Positions 1 to 9,017 of a DNA stretch of 39,404 nucleotides are shown in pieces; the stretch's first letter is position 1; each line of letters begins with the position of its first letter. Source of the stretch: Myxococcota bacterium (GTDB lineage Bacteria; Myxococcota_A; UBA796; CAJQPC01); contig JAKLKD010000039.1 in the NCBI GenBank assembly GCA_023150845.1, positions 1 to 39,404 on the forward strand, read 5' to 3'. The notes under the pieces were generated by a model. That model saw only the letters and a program-made list of their open reading frames with translations. It was not told where the DNA came from and did not search any database. The position numbers were made by a program, and so were the translations under genes.

Positions 1-194
1 AAGCCGTTCTGGCGCACCCACGAGGCCAGGCCCAAGAGCGGCAGCGAGGGGAAGATGCCCAGCTTCTCAGCGGCCTTCTTCGACAGAGGCTGCTGGTCGG
101 CGGCCTCATGGTACTTCATGAAGAGGATGCGGGTCTTCTTAGACCCCGAGGTGTTGAGCGAGGGCATGGGGGCTCCCGGCGCGTGGTCGGTCAT
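1..194 (-). CDS. Hypothetical protein, N-terminal 64 residues only (runs off the window)
   Basis: An open minus-strand frame runs from an ATG at 194 to the window edge without a stop, so only the N-terminus is visible. It begins MTDHAPGAPMPSLN and continues with a lysine-rich stretch, KKTRILFMKYHEAADQQ, then KKAAEKLGIFPSLPLLGLA. A GAGG lies 4 bases upstream of the ATG, which supports this start. It is divergent from the ABC importer operon that begins about 115 bases away. I do not recognise the family. The segment has no signal peptide and no catalytic motif that I can name; the hydrophobic FPSLPLLGLASWV stretch could be the start of a membrane or core helix. Confidence 0.55.
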   Translation of the reverse strand, partial: MTDHAPGAPMPSLNTSGSKKTRILFMKYHEAADQQPLSKKAAEKLGIFPSLPLLGLASWVRQNG

Positions 195-239
195 CAGCCC
201 TCAGGATAGCACCTTCCCCCGTCAACGGTGCGGCCCGGC

Positions 240-269
240 TTGTGAGCGAGCCCGTCTACGCAGTATACT
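240..269 (+). promoter_or_regulatory. Candidate sigma-70-type promoter of the ABC importer operon
   Basis: A -35-like TTGTGA (240-245) and a -10-like TATACT (264-269) are separated by 18 bases in an otherwise GC-rich stretch. Transcription would begin near 276, upstream of the ATG codons at 302 and 311. This argues against translation from the in-frame GTG at 242. It is the only good -10 hexamer I see in the gap between the divergent genes. Confidence 0.45.
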
Positions 270-310
270 CGTCCACCGTGCGTACACCACTCCTCACCGG
301 AATGCCTACG

Positions 311-2134
311 ATGCCTATCACCGCTCCGTCGTCCCGCGCCCTCGCGCCGCTTCTCCGCGGCCTCGGGCTCACCCTGCCTCTGGCGCTGCTCGCCGGGCTG
401 GTCGGCTGCTCCGGCAGCGGCGGAGACGGCGGCCCCACGGCCTCGACCGGCGGCCCCACGACGAGCCAGGGCCCCGGCAAGGAGCCGACGGTTGAGGAGC
501 TCGGCGGCCGCCGCGACGCCTTGGTGATCGCGGAGCTCTCCGACGCGGACTCTCTGCTCTACGCCGTCTCGCAGTCGGCCTCTGACGCCGCGCTCATCGC
601 GAACCTCAACATGGACAACTTCGAGGCGACCTTCGACTGCTCCTTGAAGTATGAGCCCGCCTTCTACGAGTCCTGGACCTGGGACGACACCCACACCATC
701 CTCAAGGTGAAGCTGCGGGAGGGCGTGAGCTGGTCGGACGGCAAGCCCGTGACCGCCCATGACCTCAAGTTCACCTACGACCTCGTCGCCGACCCCGTCG
801 TCGCCAGCCCCCGGCAGTCCATGCTGGAGAAGATGGTGCCCGGCAAGGCGCCCCTGGTGATCGACGACTACAACGTCGAGTTCCACTACCAGAAGGCGTA
901 CAACACCGCGACGATGCTCCAGCACGCGGGCCTCGCGCCCTCGCCCAAGCACGTCCTGGAGAGCGCCGACCGGGCGAGCCTGCGCGGCAACGACTTCCAC
1001 AAGAACCCCACCACGACGGGCCCCTGGCGCATCGACAAGTGGGAGCCCGACTCCCGCATCGTGCTCGTGCCCAACGAGAAGTTCTCCGGGCCCAAGGGGA
1101 TGACGCCTCGGCTCAACCGCATCATCTTCAAGATCATCCCCGAGTACGCCACCCGGCTCGTTGAGCTGGAGAGCGGCGCCATCGACCTCATGACGGCGAT
1201 CTTGCCCACGGACGCGGCGCGGCTCAAGAAGTCGAACCCCGAGCTGAGCTTCTACCGCCGCGGCTGGCGCTCCAGCGACTACATCGCCTGGAACAACTTC
1301 GACTCCGCCGACTACAAGGCCCAGAAGGAGACGGCGAAGGAGAACCTCGACTGGTCCAAGGTGAAGCGCCACCCGATCTTCGGCGACGTGGCCACCCGGC
1401 GCGCGCTCACGAAGGCCATCGACATCGACAAGCTCATCAAGGACCTGCTCACCACCGACGACGGTGAGGTCTACGGCCGCCGCGCCGTGAGCACCGTCAC
1501 CCCGGCGCTCTGCGACACCCACAACAACGACATCACCCTCATCCCCCTGAACGTCGCCGAGGCCAAGGCCGAGCTGGAGGCCCAGGGCTGGAAGGACACC
1601 AACAACGACGGCGTGCTCGACCGCGACGGCAAGCCCTTCCGGTTCACCCTGCTCACGAACAGCGGCAACGCCCGGCGCAACAAGGCCGCCGTCATCGTGC
1701 AGGACAACCTCAAGGCCATCGGCGTCGACATGCAGATCGAGCAGGTGGAGTCCAACACCTTCTTTGAGCGCCTGCGCAAGAAGGACTACGAGGCCGCGCT
1801 CTCGGGCTGGAGCGCGTCTTTGGCGCCCGACATGAACCCCATGTGGCACAGCGGCGAGAAGTACGAGTTCAACTTCACCGGCTACTCGAACCCCCAGGTC
1901 GATCAGCTCATCGCCGACGCCCTGGAGGAGCCCGACGACGCGAAGTCGAACGCCATGCTCAAGGAGGCCCAGCGCCTGATCTACGAGGATCAGCCCTACA
2001 CCTTCTTGTACTGGATGGACGAGATCGTCGCCGTTCACTCGCGGTTTAAGGACGTTCGGGTGGACATCCTCTCCCAGTACCGGCGCATGGACGCCTGGTG
2101 GGTGCCCGCGAACGAGGTCAAGTACCCTCAGTGA
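311..2134 (+). CDS. ABC transporter substrate-binding lipoprotein, family 5 (DppA/OppA type)
   Basis: This is the extracytoplasmic solute-binding subunit of the peptide-type ABC importer encoded by the next four genes. From the ATG at 311 the protein is 607 residues. It starts with an arginine-containing n-region and a hydrophobic segment (LGLTLPLALLAGLVG) that ends in a lipobox cysteine at residue 33, so it should be lipidated after signal peptidase II cleavage. A Gly/Ser/Thr-rich linker follows. The family 5 signature is clear in WSDGKPVTAHDLKFTYD, and TTGPWRIDKWEPDSRIVL is also typical. The length fits the family (500-600). The ATG at 302 is also in frame; I chose 311 because a GGAA sits 8-9 bases upstream of it. 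The ligand cannot be told from the sequence; peptides, nickel, glycosides and other solutes are all known for this family. Confidence 0.88.
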   Translation: MPITAPSSRALAPLLRGLGLTLPLALLAGLVGCSGSGGDGGPTASTGGPTTSQGPGKEPTVEELGGRRDALVIAELSDADSLLYAVSQSASDAALIANLNMDNFEATFDCSLKYEPAFYESWTWDDTHTILKVKLREGVSWSDGKPVTAHDLKFTYDLVADPVVASPRQSMLEKMVPGKAPLVIDDYNVEFHYQKAYNTATMLQHAGLAPSPKHVLESADRASLRGNDFHKNPTTTGPWRIDKWEPDSRIVLVPNEKFSGPKGMTPRLNRIIFKIIPEYATRLVELESGAIDLMTAILPTDAARLKKSNPELSFYRRGWRSSDYIAWNNFDSADYKAQKETAKENLDWSKVKRHPIFGDVATRRALTKAIDIDKLIKDLLTTDDGEVYGRRAVSTVTPALCDTHNNDITLIPLNVAEAKAELEAQGWKDTNNDGVLDRDGKPFRFTLLTNSGNARRNKAAVIVQDNLKAIGVDMQIEQVESNTFFERLRKKDYEAALSGWSASLAPDMNPMWHSGEKYEFNFTGYSNPQVDQLIADALEEPDDAKSNAMLKEAQRLIYEDQPYTFLYWMDEIVAVHSRFKDVRVDILSQYRRMDAWWVPANEVKYPQ

Positions 2135-2157
2135 CCCGGCGCGGGTGAAGGAAGAGG

Positions 2158-3126
2158 ATGTTCACGTACACGCTCAAGAAGCTGGCGATGGCCTTGCCCC
2201 TGCTCTGGGGGGTCATCACCCTGATCTTCTTCTTGATTGAGCTCTCGCCAGGCGACGCCACGGATCGGTTCTTCACCCCGGAGACCCCGCCCGAGGTCCG
2301 GCAGGCGATCACCGAGAAGTGGGGCCTCGATAAGCCCGCGGTCACCCGCTACGGCATCATGATGGTGAACCTGCTCCAGGGGGACTTCGGCCGGTCGATC
2401 TCCCAGGAGCGGCCGGTGTTTGACATCGTGCTCGACGCCTTGCCCAACACGCTGGTGCTGAGCCTCTTGTCCCTCGTCGTCATCAACCTCGTCGGCGTCG
2501 TGCTGGGCATCATCCAGGCCGCGCGGCAGTACAGCGCGCTCGACGGCGGGCTCTCGGTGCTCTCGTTGTTCTTCTACTCGATGCCGGGCTTCTGGCTGGC
2601 CTTGGTGCTGCAGCTCGTCTTCGGGCTGTGGTGGCCGGTGTTGCCCACCTCGGGCATGATCGACCCGGTCATGCACGACTTCATGACCCCCTCCCAGCAG
2701 ACCTGGGACAAGCTCGCCCACCTCGTCCTGCCGTCCATCGCCTTGGGGGTGTCCTCCGCGGCCTCCGTCGCCCGGTACATGCGGTCGAGCCTCCTGGAGG
2801 TCATCCGCCAGGACTACATCCGCACGGCGAAGGCCAAGGGGCTGCCGGAGTACGTCGTGGTGCTCAAGCACGCCCTGCGGAACGCGCTCCTGCCGATCAT
2901 CACGATCTTGGGCATGCAGCTCCCGTTCTTGGTCTCCGGCGCGGTGCTCGTGGAGAGCATCTTCGCCTGGCCGGGCATGGGGCGCCTCATCGTGCAGGCG
3001 ATCTTCTCCCAAGACACGCCGCTCATCATCGCCTGCTTCTTCATCCTGACGATGCTCGTCGTCGTGGGCAACCTGGTGGCGGACCTGCTCTACGCGGTGG
3101 TGGACCCCCGCATCCGGTTTGAGTGA
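2158..3126 (+). CDS. ABC importer permease, DppB/OppB type
   Basis: This is the first transmembrane subunit of the peptide-type importer, 322 residues, the normal DppB size. It begins with a hydrophobic helix (MALPLLWGVITLIFFLIE), followed by the periplasmic N-terminal part and about five more helices. The EAA loop that contacts the ATPases is visible as RQDYIRTAKAKGLPEYVV followed by HALRNALLP. The conserved ending VADLLYAVVDPRIRFE is the standard DppB/OppB C-terminus. A GAAGGAAGAGG element lies directly upstream of the ATG. The stop codon overlaps the start of the next permease (TGATG at 3124-3128), which indicates translational coupling. Membrane location and role follow from the family. 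Confidence 0.92.
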   Translation: MFTYTLKKLAMALPLLWGVITLIFFLIELSPGDATDRFFTPETPPEVRQAITEKWGLDKPAVTRYGIMMVNLLQGDFGRSISQERPVFDIVLDALPNTLVLSLLSLVVINLVGVVLGIIQAARQYSALDGGLSVLSLFFYSMPGFWLALVLQLVFGLWWPVLPTSGMIDPVMHDFMTPSQQTWDKLAHLVLPSIALGVSSAASVARYMRSSLLEVIRQDYIRTAKAKGLPEYVVVLKHALRNALLPIITILGMQLPFLVSGAVLVESIFAWPGMGRLIVQAIFSQDTPLIIACFFILTMLVVVGNLVADLLYAVVDPRIRFE

Positions 3127-4280
3127 TGGGGGCCCCCGTGACGCCGCAAGACCACAAGCCGAGCCCCCTGGGCTATGTCCCGGGCCTCGGCCACCTCCTG
3201 CGCGGGGACTGGCCGAACGCCATCGGGCTCTCCGTTCAGCTCCTCATCCTCACCTGGGCCGCCGTCGCCGGGTTCCCGCGGCTGGGTGGGCTCTTGTTCC
3301 CCGAGCAAGGCGGCTCGGGCCTGCACCCCTGGATCGCGCTGTTGTCGTGGGTCGGCGTGGTGGGCCTCGTCGGCTACACGACCTGGGCCGGACAGCAGCC
3401 GCCTCCGCCGAAAGACTCCGTGCGCAGCCCCACGGCGGAGCTCATCAAGCAGTTCCAGCGCAACCGCGCCGGGGTCTTCGGCCTGCACATCGTGAGCTGG
3501 ATGATCGTGCTCGCCCTGCTCACGCCGCTGGTGGCGCCCTTTGACCCCGACGCCTTAGACGTCGGCGGCAAGAGCCTCCCACCCCAGCCCGGCTACTGGA
3601 TGGGCACCGACGACTTCGGCCGCGACCTGCTCTCGCGCTCGTTGTACGGCGCCCGCATCTCGCTCTCCATCGGCTTCATCGCCGTGGGGCTCTCGGCCAC
3701 CTTAGGCGCGCTCATCGGCGCCGTGGCCGGGTACTTCGGCGGCTGGGTGGACCGCCTGTCGATGTGGTTGGTCGATCTCCTCCTCGCCTTGCCCCGCCTG
3801 GTGCTGCTCCTGGCCATCGTCGGGCTGTTCCGCTCGGCGGGGGCGCAGTCCTTGTTCCTCATCGTCGTGATCTTGGGGCTCACCGGCTGGATGGGCGTGA
3901 GCCGCATTGTGCGCGCCCAGGTGCTCACGCTCAAGGAGCAGGACTTCGTGCAGGCCTGCCGGGCCATGGGAATCCCCGACTCCCGCATCATCCTCGGGCA
4001 CATCTTGCCCAACGCCATGGCCCCGGTGATCGTGAACGCGTCTCTGGCCATCGGCGGGACGATCTTGACCGAGGCCAGCCTCTCCTTCTTGGGCCTCGGC
4101 GTGCCGCCGCCCACGGCCACCTGGGGCAGCATCATCAACGACGGGCGTGAGTTCATGCGCACGGCGCCCTGGATCACCATCGGGCCGGGCTTGCTCATTG
4201 TGCTCGCCGTGATGAGCTTCAACCTCTTGGGCGACGGCCTGCGCGACGCCCTCGACCCCAAGCTGCGGGGGCGGGCATGA
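3126..4280 (+). CDS. ABC importer permease, DppC/OppC type, with an N-terminal two-helix extension
   Basis: This is the second permease of the importer, 384 residues. The DppC core starts around residue 105 ([16 protein letters not shown]) and shows the typical [15 protein letters not shown]-like motif (here [19 protein letters not shown]). The EAA loop ([18 protein letters not shown] then HILPNAMAP) and the end [18 protein letters not shown] are also present. DppC proteins are usually about 300 residues. Here about 100 extra residues precede the core. They include [19 protein letters not shown] and two predicted helices ([16 protein letters not shown] and [19 protein letters not shown]). The start is the ATG in TGATG at 3126; the GTG at 3123 is in frame but less likely. 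Its stop overlaps the next gene as ATGA. Confidence 0.9.
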   Translation: MGAPVTPQDHKPSPLGYVPGLGHLLRGDWPNAIGLSVQLLILTWAAVAGFPRLGGLLFPEQGGSGLHPWIALLSWVGVVGLVGYTTWAGQQPPPPKDSVRSPTAELIKQFQRNRAGVFGLHIVSWMIVLALLTPLVAPFDPDALDVGGKSLPPQPGYWMGTDDFGRDLLSRSLYGARISLSIGFIAVGLSATLGALIGAVAGYFGGWVDRLSMWLVDLLLALPRLVLLLAIVGLFRSAGAQSLFLIVVILGLTGWMGVSRIVRAQVLTLKEQDFVQACRAMGIPDSRIILGHILPNAMAPVIVNASLAIGGTILTEASLSFLGLGVPPPTATWGSIINDGREFMRTAPWITIGPGLLIVLAVMSFNLLGDGLRDALDPKLRGRA

Positions 4281-5272
4281 GCGACGACGCGCTGCTCAAG
4301 ATTGAGGACCTGCGCACCTACTTCCAGATGGAGGGCGGCCTCGCCCGCGCCGTAGACGGCGTGAGCTACGAGATCCGCCCCGGCCGCACCTTGGCCGTCG
4401 TCGGTGAGTCGGGCTCGGGCAAGTCGGTGACGGCCTTGTCCATCCTGCGGCTCATCCCCAGCCCGCCCGGGGTCCACGCCGGGGGCCAGATCCTGTTCAT
4501 GGGCCGTGACCTCACCAAGCTCTCCGAGGCGGAGCTTCGGGACATCCGCGGCAACCAGATCGCCATGATCTTCCAGGAGCCGATGACGTCGTTGAACCCC
4601 GTGTTCACCGTCGGCGACCAGATCGGCGAGAGCCTGCGGCTGCACAAGGGCATGAGCCGGGCCCAGGCCCGTGAGCACGCCATCCAGATGTTGCGTGAGG
4701 TGAAGATCCCCTCCCCCGAGGCCCGGGTCGATGAGTACCCGCACCAGCTCTCCGGCGGCATGCGCCAGCGGGTGATGATCGCCATGGCCTTGGCGTGTAA
4801 CCCCAAGCTGCTCATCGCCGACGAGCCCACCACCGCGCTCGACGTGACGGTGCAGGCCCAGATCCTCGACCTGATGCGGGAGCTGCAGACCCGCAACGGC
4901 ACGGCGATCCTCTTCATCACCCACGACCTGGGCGTCGTCGCCGAGATGGCGGACGACGTGGTGGTCATGTACGCCGGGAAGGTCGTCGAGCGCGCCGACG
5001 TGCAGACCTTGTTCGACGCCCCGACGCACCCCTACACCCAGGGCCTCTTCCGCTCCATGCCCGCTCTTGACGGGCAGCGGGGCCCCCTCATCCCCATCGA
5101 GGGATCCGTGCCTAGCCCCTTGGAGTTCCCCAGCGGTTGCCGTTTCCGCAACCGCTGTCCCCAGGCCACTCAGCGCTGTGAGGAGGCCGAGCCCGCGCTC
5201 CTGGAGCACGGCCCTGGCCACGTCGTCGCCTGCCACGTCGTCGAGGCGAAGCGCCAGGGGGTGAGCGTATGA
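4277..5272 (+). CDS. ABC importer ATP-binding protein, DppD/OppD type
   Basis: One of the two cytoplasmic ATPases of the peptide-type importer, 331 residues. Walker A is GESGSGKS at residues 43-50, the ABC signature is [15 protein letters not shown], and Walker B is [13 protein letters not shown]. The switch histidine is in FITHDLGVV. The C-terminal oligopeptide-transporter extension is present, with the cysteine-containing [15 protein letters not shown]. The ATG overlaps the upstream stop (ATGA at 4277-4280), and the gene's own stop overlaps the next start in the same way (5269-5272). All four importer genes downstream of the binding protein are therefore tightly coupled. Confidence 0.93.
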   Translation: MSDDALLKIEDLRTYFQMEGGLARAVDGVSYEIRPGRTLAVVGESGSGKSVTALSILRLIPSPPGVHAGGQILFMGRDLTKLSEAELRDIRGNQIAMIFQEPMTSLNPVFTVGDQIGESLRLHKGMSRAQAREHAIQMLREVKIPSPEARVDEYPHQLSGGMRQRVMIAMALACNPKLLIADEPTTALDVTVQAQILDLMRELQTRNGTAILFITHDLGVVAEMADDVVVMYAGKVVERADVQTLFDAPTHPYTQGLFRSMPALDGQRGPLIPIEGSVPSPLEFPSGCRFRNRCPQATQRCEEAEPALLEHGPGHVVACHVVEAKRQGVSV

Positions 5273-6300
5273 GCGGCTCGTCGCCAGGGGAGGTCCTGCT
5301 TGAGGTCACCGACCTGCAGAAGCACTTCCCCATCCGCCGGGGCCTCCTGAGCCAGGTCGTCGGCCAGGTCAAGGCCGTCGATGGCGTGTCCTTCACCGTG
5401 CGCCGCGGCGAGACCGTGGGCCTCGTCGGGGAGTCCGGCTGCGGCAAGACCACCGCCGGGCGCACCATCCTCCGGCTCATCGAGCCCACCGGGGGTCGGG
5501 CGATCTTTGAGGGCAAAGACATCTTCGCGATGCCCAAGGAGGAGCTGCGCCAGCTCCGCCAGCGCATGTCGATCATCTTCCAGGACCCCTACTCCTCGCT
5601 GAACCCGCGCATGAACGTCGAGCGTATCGTCGGTGAGGCCCTGGAGGTCCACGGGATCGCCAAGGGCGCGGCCCTGCGGGAGCGCGTCGCGGGGCTCATG
5701 CGCCGGGTCGGCCTGCGGGAAGACTCCTTGGAGCGTTACCCGCACGAGTTCTCCGGCGGCCAGCGCCAGCGCATCGGCATCGCCCGGGCCTTGGCCTTGA
5801 ACCCGAGCTTCATCGTCTGCGACGAGGCCGTCTCTGCCCTTGACGTGTCAATTCAGGCTCAGGTGATCAACCTGCTCAAGGAGCTCCAAGGGGAGTTGGG
5901 CCTGTCGTACCTCTTCATCGCCCACAACCTCGCCGTCGTGAAGCACATCTCCGACCGCGTGGCGGTGATGTACCTGGGCCGCATCGTCGAGATGGGCACC
6001 GCGGACGAGCTCTTTGAGTCGCCCCGGCACCCCTACACCCAGGCCTTGCTCTCGGCGATCCCCAAGCCGCGCCCGGGCCGCCCCACGGACCGTGTGCTCC
6101 TGGAGGGCGACGTGCCGAGCCCGGTGAAGCCGCCGCCGGGCTGCACCTTCCACCCCCGCTGCCGCCACGCCTTGCCCAAGTGCAGCCAGGTGAGCCCGGC
6201 CCCGGTGGAGGTCTCTCCGGGGCACACCGTCGCCTGCCACCTCGTCAGCGACGGCCTCACCACGCCCTACCCCATCACCCGCGCCCCCGCGGCGGGCTGA
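5269..6300 (+). CDS. ABC importer ATP-binding protein, DppF/OppF type
   Basis: The second ATPase of the importer, 343 residues. Walker A is GESGCGKT (residues 54-61), the Q-loop region is [12 protein letters not shown], the signature is [15 protein letters not shown], and Walker B is [14 protein letters not shown]. As in DppF proteins the aspartate is followed by EA-VS rather than EPTT. The C-terminal extension has the cysteines of [15 protein letters not shown]. It starts in an ATGA overlap with DppD and ends 13 bases before the MscS-type gene, so the transcript probably continues. Heterodimerisation with the DppD-type subunit follows from the family. Confidence 0.93.
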   Translation: MSGSSPGEVLLEVTDLQKHFPIRRGLLSQVVGQVKAVDGVSFTVRRGETVGLVGESGCGKTTAGRTILRLIEPTGGRAIFEGKDIFAMPKEELRQLRQRMSIIFQDPYSSLNPRMNVERIVGEALEVHGIAKGAALRERVAGLMRRVGLREDSLERYPHEFSGGQRQRIGIARALALNPSFIVCDEAVSALDVSIQAQVINLLKELQGELGLSYLFIAHNLAVVKHISDRVAVMYLGRIVEMGTADELFESPRHPYTQALLSAIPKPRPGRPTDRVLLEGDVPSPVKPPPGCTFHPRCRHALPKCSQVSPAPVEVSPGHTVACHLVSDGLTTPYPITRAPAAG

Positions 6301-6313
6301 GGAGCGCCCTCTC

Positions 6314-7117
6314 GTGGACGACTGGAGCTTCTGGGTTCGACTCGCCTACGCCGCGGGCATCCTCGTCGTGGCGCGCTACCTCTCCCACTGGGTGCGGGGC
6401 CTCGCCGCCCAGGGCCTGGACCGCACCGACCTCGACCCCTTGGTGCGCCGCACGCTCACCCTCGCCGTGCGGCCGCTCATCTTGCTCGTCGGCCTCAGCG
6501 CCGCCGTGCATGTGCTCAACCTCTCGGCGATCTCCAACGCCATCGCCGCGGCGCTGGGCGGCGCGACCATCGCCATCGGCCTCGGCCTCAAGGGTTACCT
6601 CTCCGACGCAGCGGCCGGCGCGCTCCTGCTCACGGTGCGCCCCTTCCAGGCCGGGGACGCCGTGGTGCTCGGCGGCAAGGCCAGCGGCCAGATCCGCGAG
6701 GTCGGCTTCTTCATGACGGTCTTGGACAGCTACGACGGGAACACCTACTTCGTGCCCAACGGGGAGGTGGCGAGCGCGCTCATCGAGAACATCAGCCGCC
6801 GGGGCACCCGCCGGGTGCTGCTCGTCTACCCCGTTAACCCCGACCTCGACCTCGACGCCGCCCGTGAGGCGCTGCTCAACGTCGTCCGCGCCGACGGCCG
6901 CGCCTTGGCCGAGCCCGCCCCCGCCGTCGAGCTTGTGGAGGTCACCCCCGACTGGGTGAGCGTCCGCCTCGCGGTCTGGAGCAAGAACGAGCATCACGGC
7001 GCGCTCACGGCCTCCGCCCGGGAGGAGGGCCTCAAGGCCCTGCGCCAGCTCGGCATCTACCCGCCCAAACGTCCCCCCGGCACGACCCCTGGCGCGACGC
7101 CCTCCGCCGTCGCCTGA
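6314..7117 (+). CDS. Small-conductance mechanosensitive channel family protein (MscS)
   Basis: A 267-residue inner-membrane protein. Three hydrophobic stretches at about 5-25, 50-75 and 78-105 are followed by the MscS pore-lining and cytoplasmic beta-domain pattern: GGATIAIGLGLKGYLSDAAAG, then RPFQAGDAVVLGG. This matches the AIGLALQGSLSNFAAG...RPF.VGD pattern of the family. The cytoplasmic part (about 110-250) is compact, so this is a minimal MscS of three helices. The start is a GTG at 6314 with GGAG about 10 bases upstream. Its place immediately after the importer genes could be simple operon sharing; a functional link is not evident. Confidence 0.85.
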   Translation: MDDWSFWVRLAYAAGILVVARYLSHWVRGLAAQGLDRTDLDPLVRRTLTLAVRPLILLVGLSAAVHVLNLSAISNAIAAALGGATIAIGLGLKGYLSDAAAGALLLTVRPFQAGDAVVLGGKASGQIREVGFFMTVLDSYDGNTYFVPNGEVASALIENISRRGTRRVLLVYPVNPDLDLDAAREALLNVVRADGRALAEPAPAVELVEVTPDWVSVRLAVWSKNEHHGALTASAREEGLKALRQLGIYPPKRPPGTTPGATPSAVA

Positions 7118-7144
7118 TCTCCACCCCCCTCCCGAGAGGCCCTT

Positions 7145-8986
7145 ATGGCGAACGCCGAGACCACCGCGTCCTTCAAGTCTGTCCCCGAGATGTGGCACCA
7201 CCGCGTGCGCTCCACCCCGGACGCCGACGCGATGTACGGCCGCCGCCCTGACAAGTCCTGGTACACCCTGACCTGGGGCGAGTGTGGGGCCCGGGCGCGG
7301 AACATCGCCTGCGGCCTGCACGCCATCGGCCTGGAGAAAAAACAGCGCGTGGCGATCCTCTGCTCCACCCGGCCGGAGTGGGTCATCATCGACATGGGCA
7401 TCCTCTGCGCGACCGGGGCGACGACGACGATCTACCCGTCGAACACCCCCGAGGACTGCGAGTACATCATCAACGACTCCGAGACGCGCTTCGTCTTCGC
7501 CGAGAACCAGAAGCAGGCCGACAAGCTCATCTCCCAGCGCGAGAAGCTCCCCGGCCTCAAGAACATCATCCTCGTGGACGGCAAAGGCAGCGCCGACGGC
7601 TTCGTGCTCTCTCTGGAGGAGCTGGAGGCCAAGGGCAAGCAGTGGGACGCGGCGAACCCCGGCGAGTACGACGCGGCGATCAACATCTTGGGCCCCGACG
7701 ACCTCGCCACGCTCATCTACACCTCGGGCACCACGGGCAAGCCCAAGGGCGTGATGCTCGTGCACGACTGCTGGGTGTTTGAGGCCGAGGCCATCGACCG
7801 CCTGGGCCTGCTCGGGCCTTCAGGCAAGCAGTACCTGTTCTTGCCCCTGGCGCACAGCTTCGCGAAGGTGCTGGAGTGCGGGTTTATCCGCGTCGGCATG
7901 CCCACCGTCGTGGACGGCGACCTCGACAGCCTCGTGCCCAACCTCCAGGCCACCCAGCCCACGGTGATGGGCGCCGTGCCCCGCATCTTCGAGAAGGTCT
8001 ACAACAAGGTCGTGAGCGGCGCCAAAGAGGGCGGCGGCGTGAAGTACGCCATCTTTAAGTGGGCCATCGGCGTCGGCGGTGAGGTCTCCCGGCTGCGCCA
8101 GGCCGGCCAGGAGCCCTCGGGCCTGCTCGCGCTCAAGCACAAGCTCGCCGACAAGCTCGTCTTCTCCAAGCTCAAGGCGCTCTTCGGCGGCCGCATCAAG
8201 TACTTCGTCTCCGGCGGCGCCCCGCTCTCGAAGGAGATCGCCGAGTTCTTACACGCCGCGGACATCCTCGTCTTGGAGGGCTACGGCCTCACCGAGTCCT
8301 CGGCGGCGAGCTTCGTGAACCGCCCTGACCAGTTCAAGTTCGGCACCGTCGGCGTGGCCTTGCCCGGCGTGAAGGCGAAGATCGCCAACGACGGGGAGAT
8401 CCTCCTCGCCGGTCGCGGCGTGATGCGCGGCTACTACAACCGCCCCGAGGACACGAAGGAGGTGCTCAGCGAGGACGGCTGGCTGCACACCGGCGACATC
8501 GGCGTGCTCGACGGCGAGGGCTTCCTCAAGATCACCGACCGCAAGAAGGACATCATCGTCACCGCGGGCGGCAAAAACATCGCGCCGCAGGAGATCGAGA
8601 ACAAGCTCAAGACCCGCACGGCCTACGTCTCCCAGATCGTCATGCACGGCGACAAGCGCAACTTCTGCGTCGCGCTCATCACCATCAACCAGGAGCAGGT
8701 GGCGAAGTGGGCGGCGGCGCAGGGCCACGCCTGGGCCAGCGCGTCTTACGCGGAGCTCTCCGCGAAGAAGGAGGTCCACGACCTGATCATGGCCGAGGTC
8801 ACCGAGCTCAACAAGACCATCGCCAGCTACGAGACGATCAAGTACATCCACCTGCTCGACCACGAGCTGAGCATCGACAGCGGCGAGCTGACCCCCAAGA
8901 TGTCGATCAAGCGCCGGGTCGTCGAGAAGAACTACTGGGACATCCTGGAGAACTTCTACAAGGGCGCGGGCGAGTCCACCCTCTGA
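7145..8986 (+). CDS. Long-chain acyl-CoA synthetase, AMP-forming (FAA1/FadD15 type)
   Basis: A 613-residue adenylate-forming enzyme that would activate fatty acids to acyl-CoA with ATP. The P-loop motif is IYTSGTTGKPKGVM (about residues 192-205). The A5 motif is LEGYGLTESSAASF. The linker and A7-A8 motifs are DGWLHTGDIGVLDGEGFLKI followed by DRKKDIIVTAGGKNIAPQEIE. The full length, the extended PRIFEKVYNKV region and the C-terminal LKIKYIHLLD-like strand (TIKYIHLLDHELS) point to the long-chain FAA1/FadD15 group rather than to medium-chain enzymes. GAGAGG lies 5 bases before the ATG. It is 27 bases downstream of the MscS gene and convergent with the FG-GAP lipoprotein gene. Chain-length specificity is not readable from the sequence. 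Confidence 0.9.
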   Translation: MANAETTASFKSVPEMWHHRVRSTPDADAMYGRRPDKSWYTLTWGECGARARNIACGLHAIGLEKKQRVAILCSTRPEWVIIDMGILCATGATTTIYPSNTPEDCEYIINDSETRFVFAENQKQADKLISQREKLPGLKNIILVDGKGSADGFVLSLEELEAKGKQWDAANPGEYDAAINILGPDDLATLIYTSGTTGKPKGVMLVHDCWVFEAEAIDRLGLLGPSGKQYLFLPLAHSFAKVLECGFIRVGMPTVVDGDLDSLVPNLQATQPTVMGAVPRIFEKVYNKVVSGAKEGGGVKYAIFKWAIGVGGEVSRLRQAGQEPSGLLALKHKLADKLVFSKLKALFGGRIKYFVSGGAPLSKEIAEFLHAADILVLEGYGLTESSAASFVNRPDQFKFGTVGVALPGVKAKIANDGEILLAGRGVMRGYYNRPEDTKEVLSEDGWLHTGDIGVLDGEGFLKITDRKKDIIVTAGGKNIAPQEIENKLKTRTAYVSQIVMHGDKRNFCVALITINQEQVAKWAAAQGHAWASASYAELSAKKEVHDLIMAEVTELNKTIASYETIKYIHLLDHELSIDSGELTPKMSIKRRVVEKNYWDILENFYKGAGESTL

Positions 8987-8995
8987 GACTTGGGA

Positions 8996-9017
8996 GCCTC
9001 GGCTTATAGGCTGAGGC
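8996..9017. terminator. Candidate bidirectional stem-loop between convergent genes
   Basis: GCCTCGGC (8996-9003) can pair with GCTGAGGC (9010-9017), an 8-bp stem with one G-T pair around the loop TTATAG. It lies 10 bases after the acyl-CoA synthetase stop and contains the TAA stop of the opposing FG-GAP gene in its loop. There is no U-tract, so intrinsic termination is only a possibility. Confidence 0.35.

Noticed and set aside
242-310. Upstream GTG (242) as the start of the binding lipoprotein
   Set aside because: It would place about 23 residues before the signal peptide and lies upstream of the inferred transcription start at about 276.
194-2038. Long open minus-strand frame opposite the binding-protein gene
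   Set aside because: It is rich in Gly, Val, Asp, Leu and Arg with no domain signature. GC-rich genes with G/C third positions routinely leave such open antisense frames, and the plus frame has clear family motifs.
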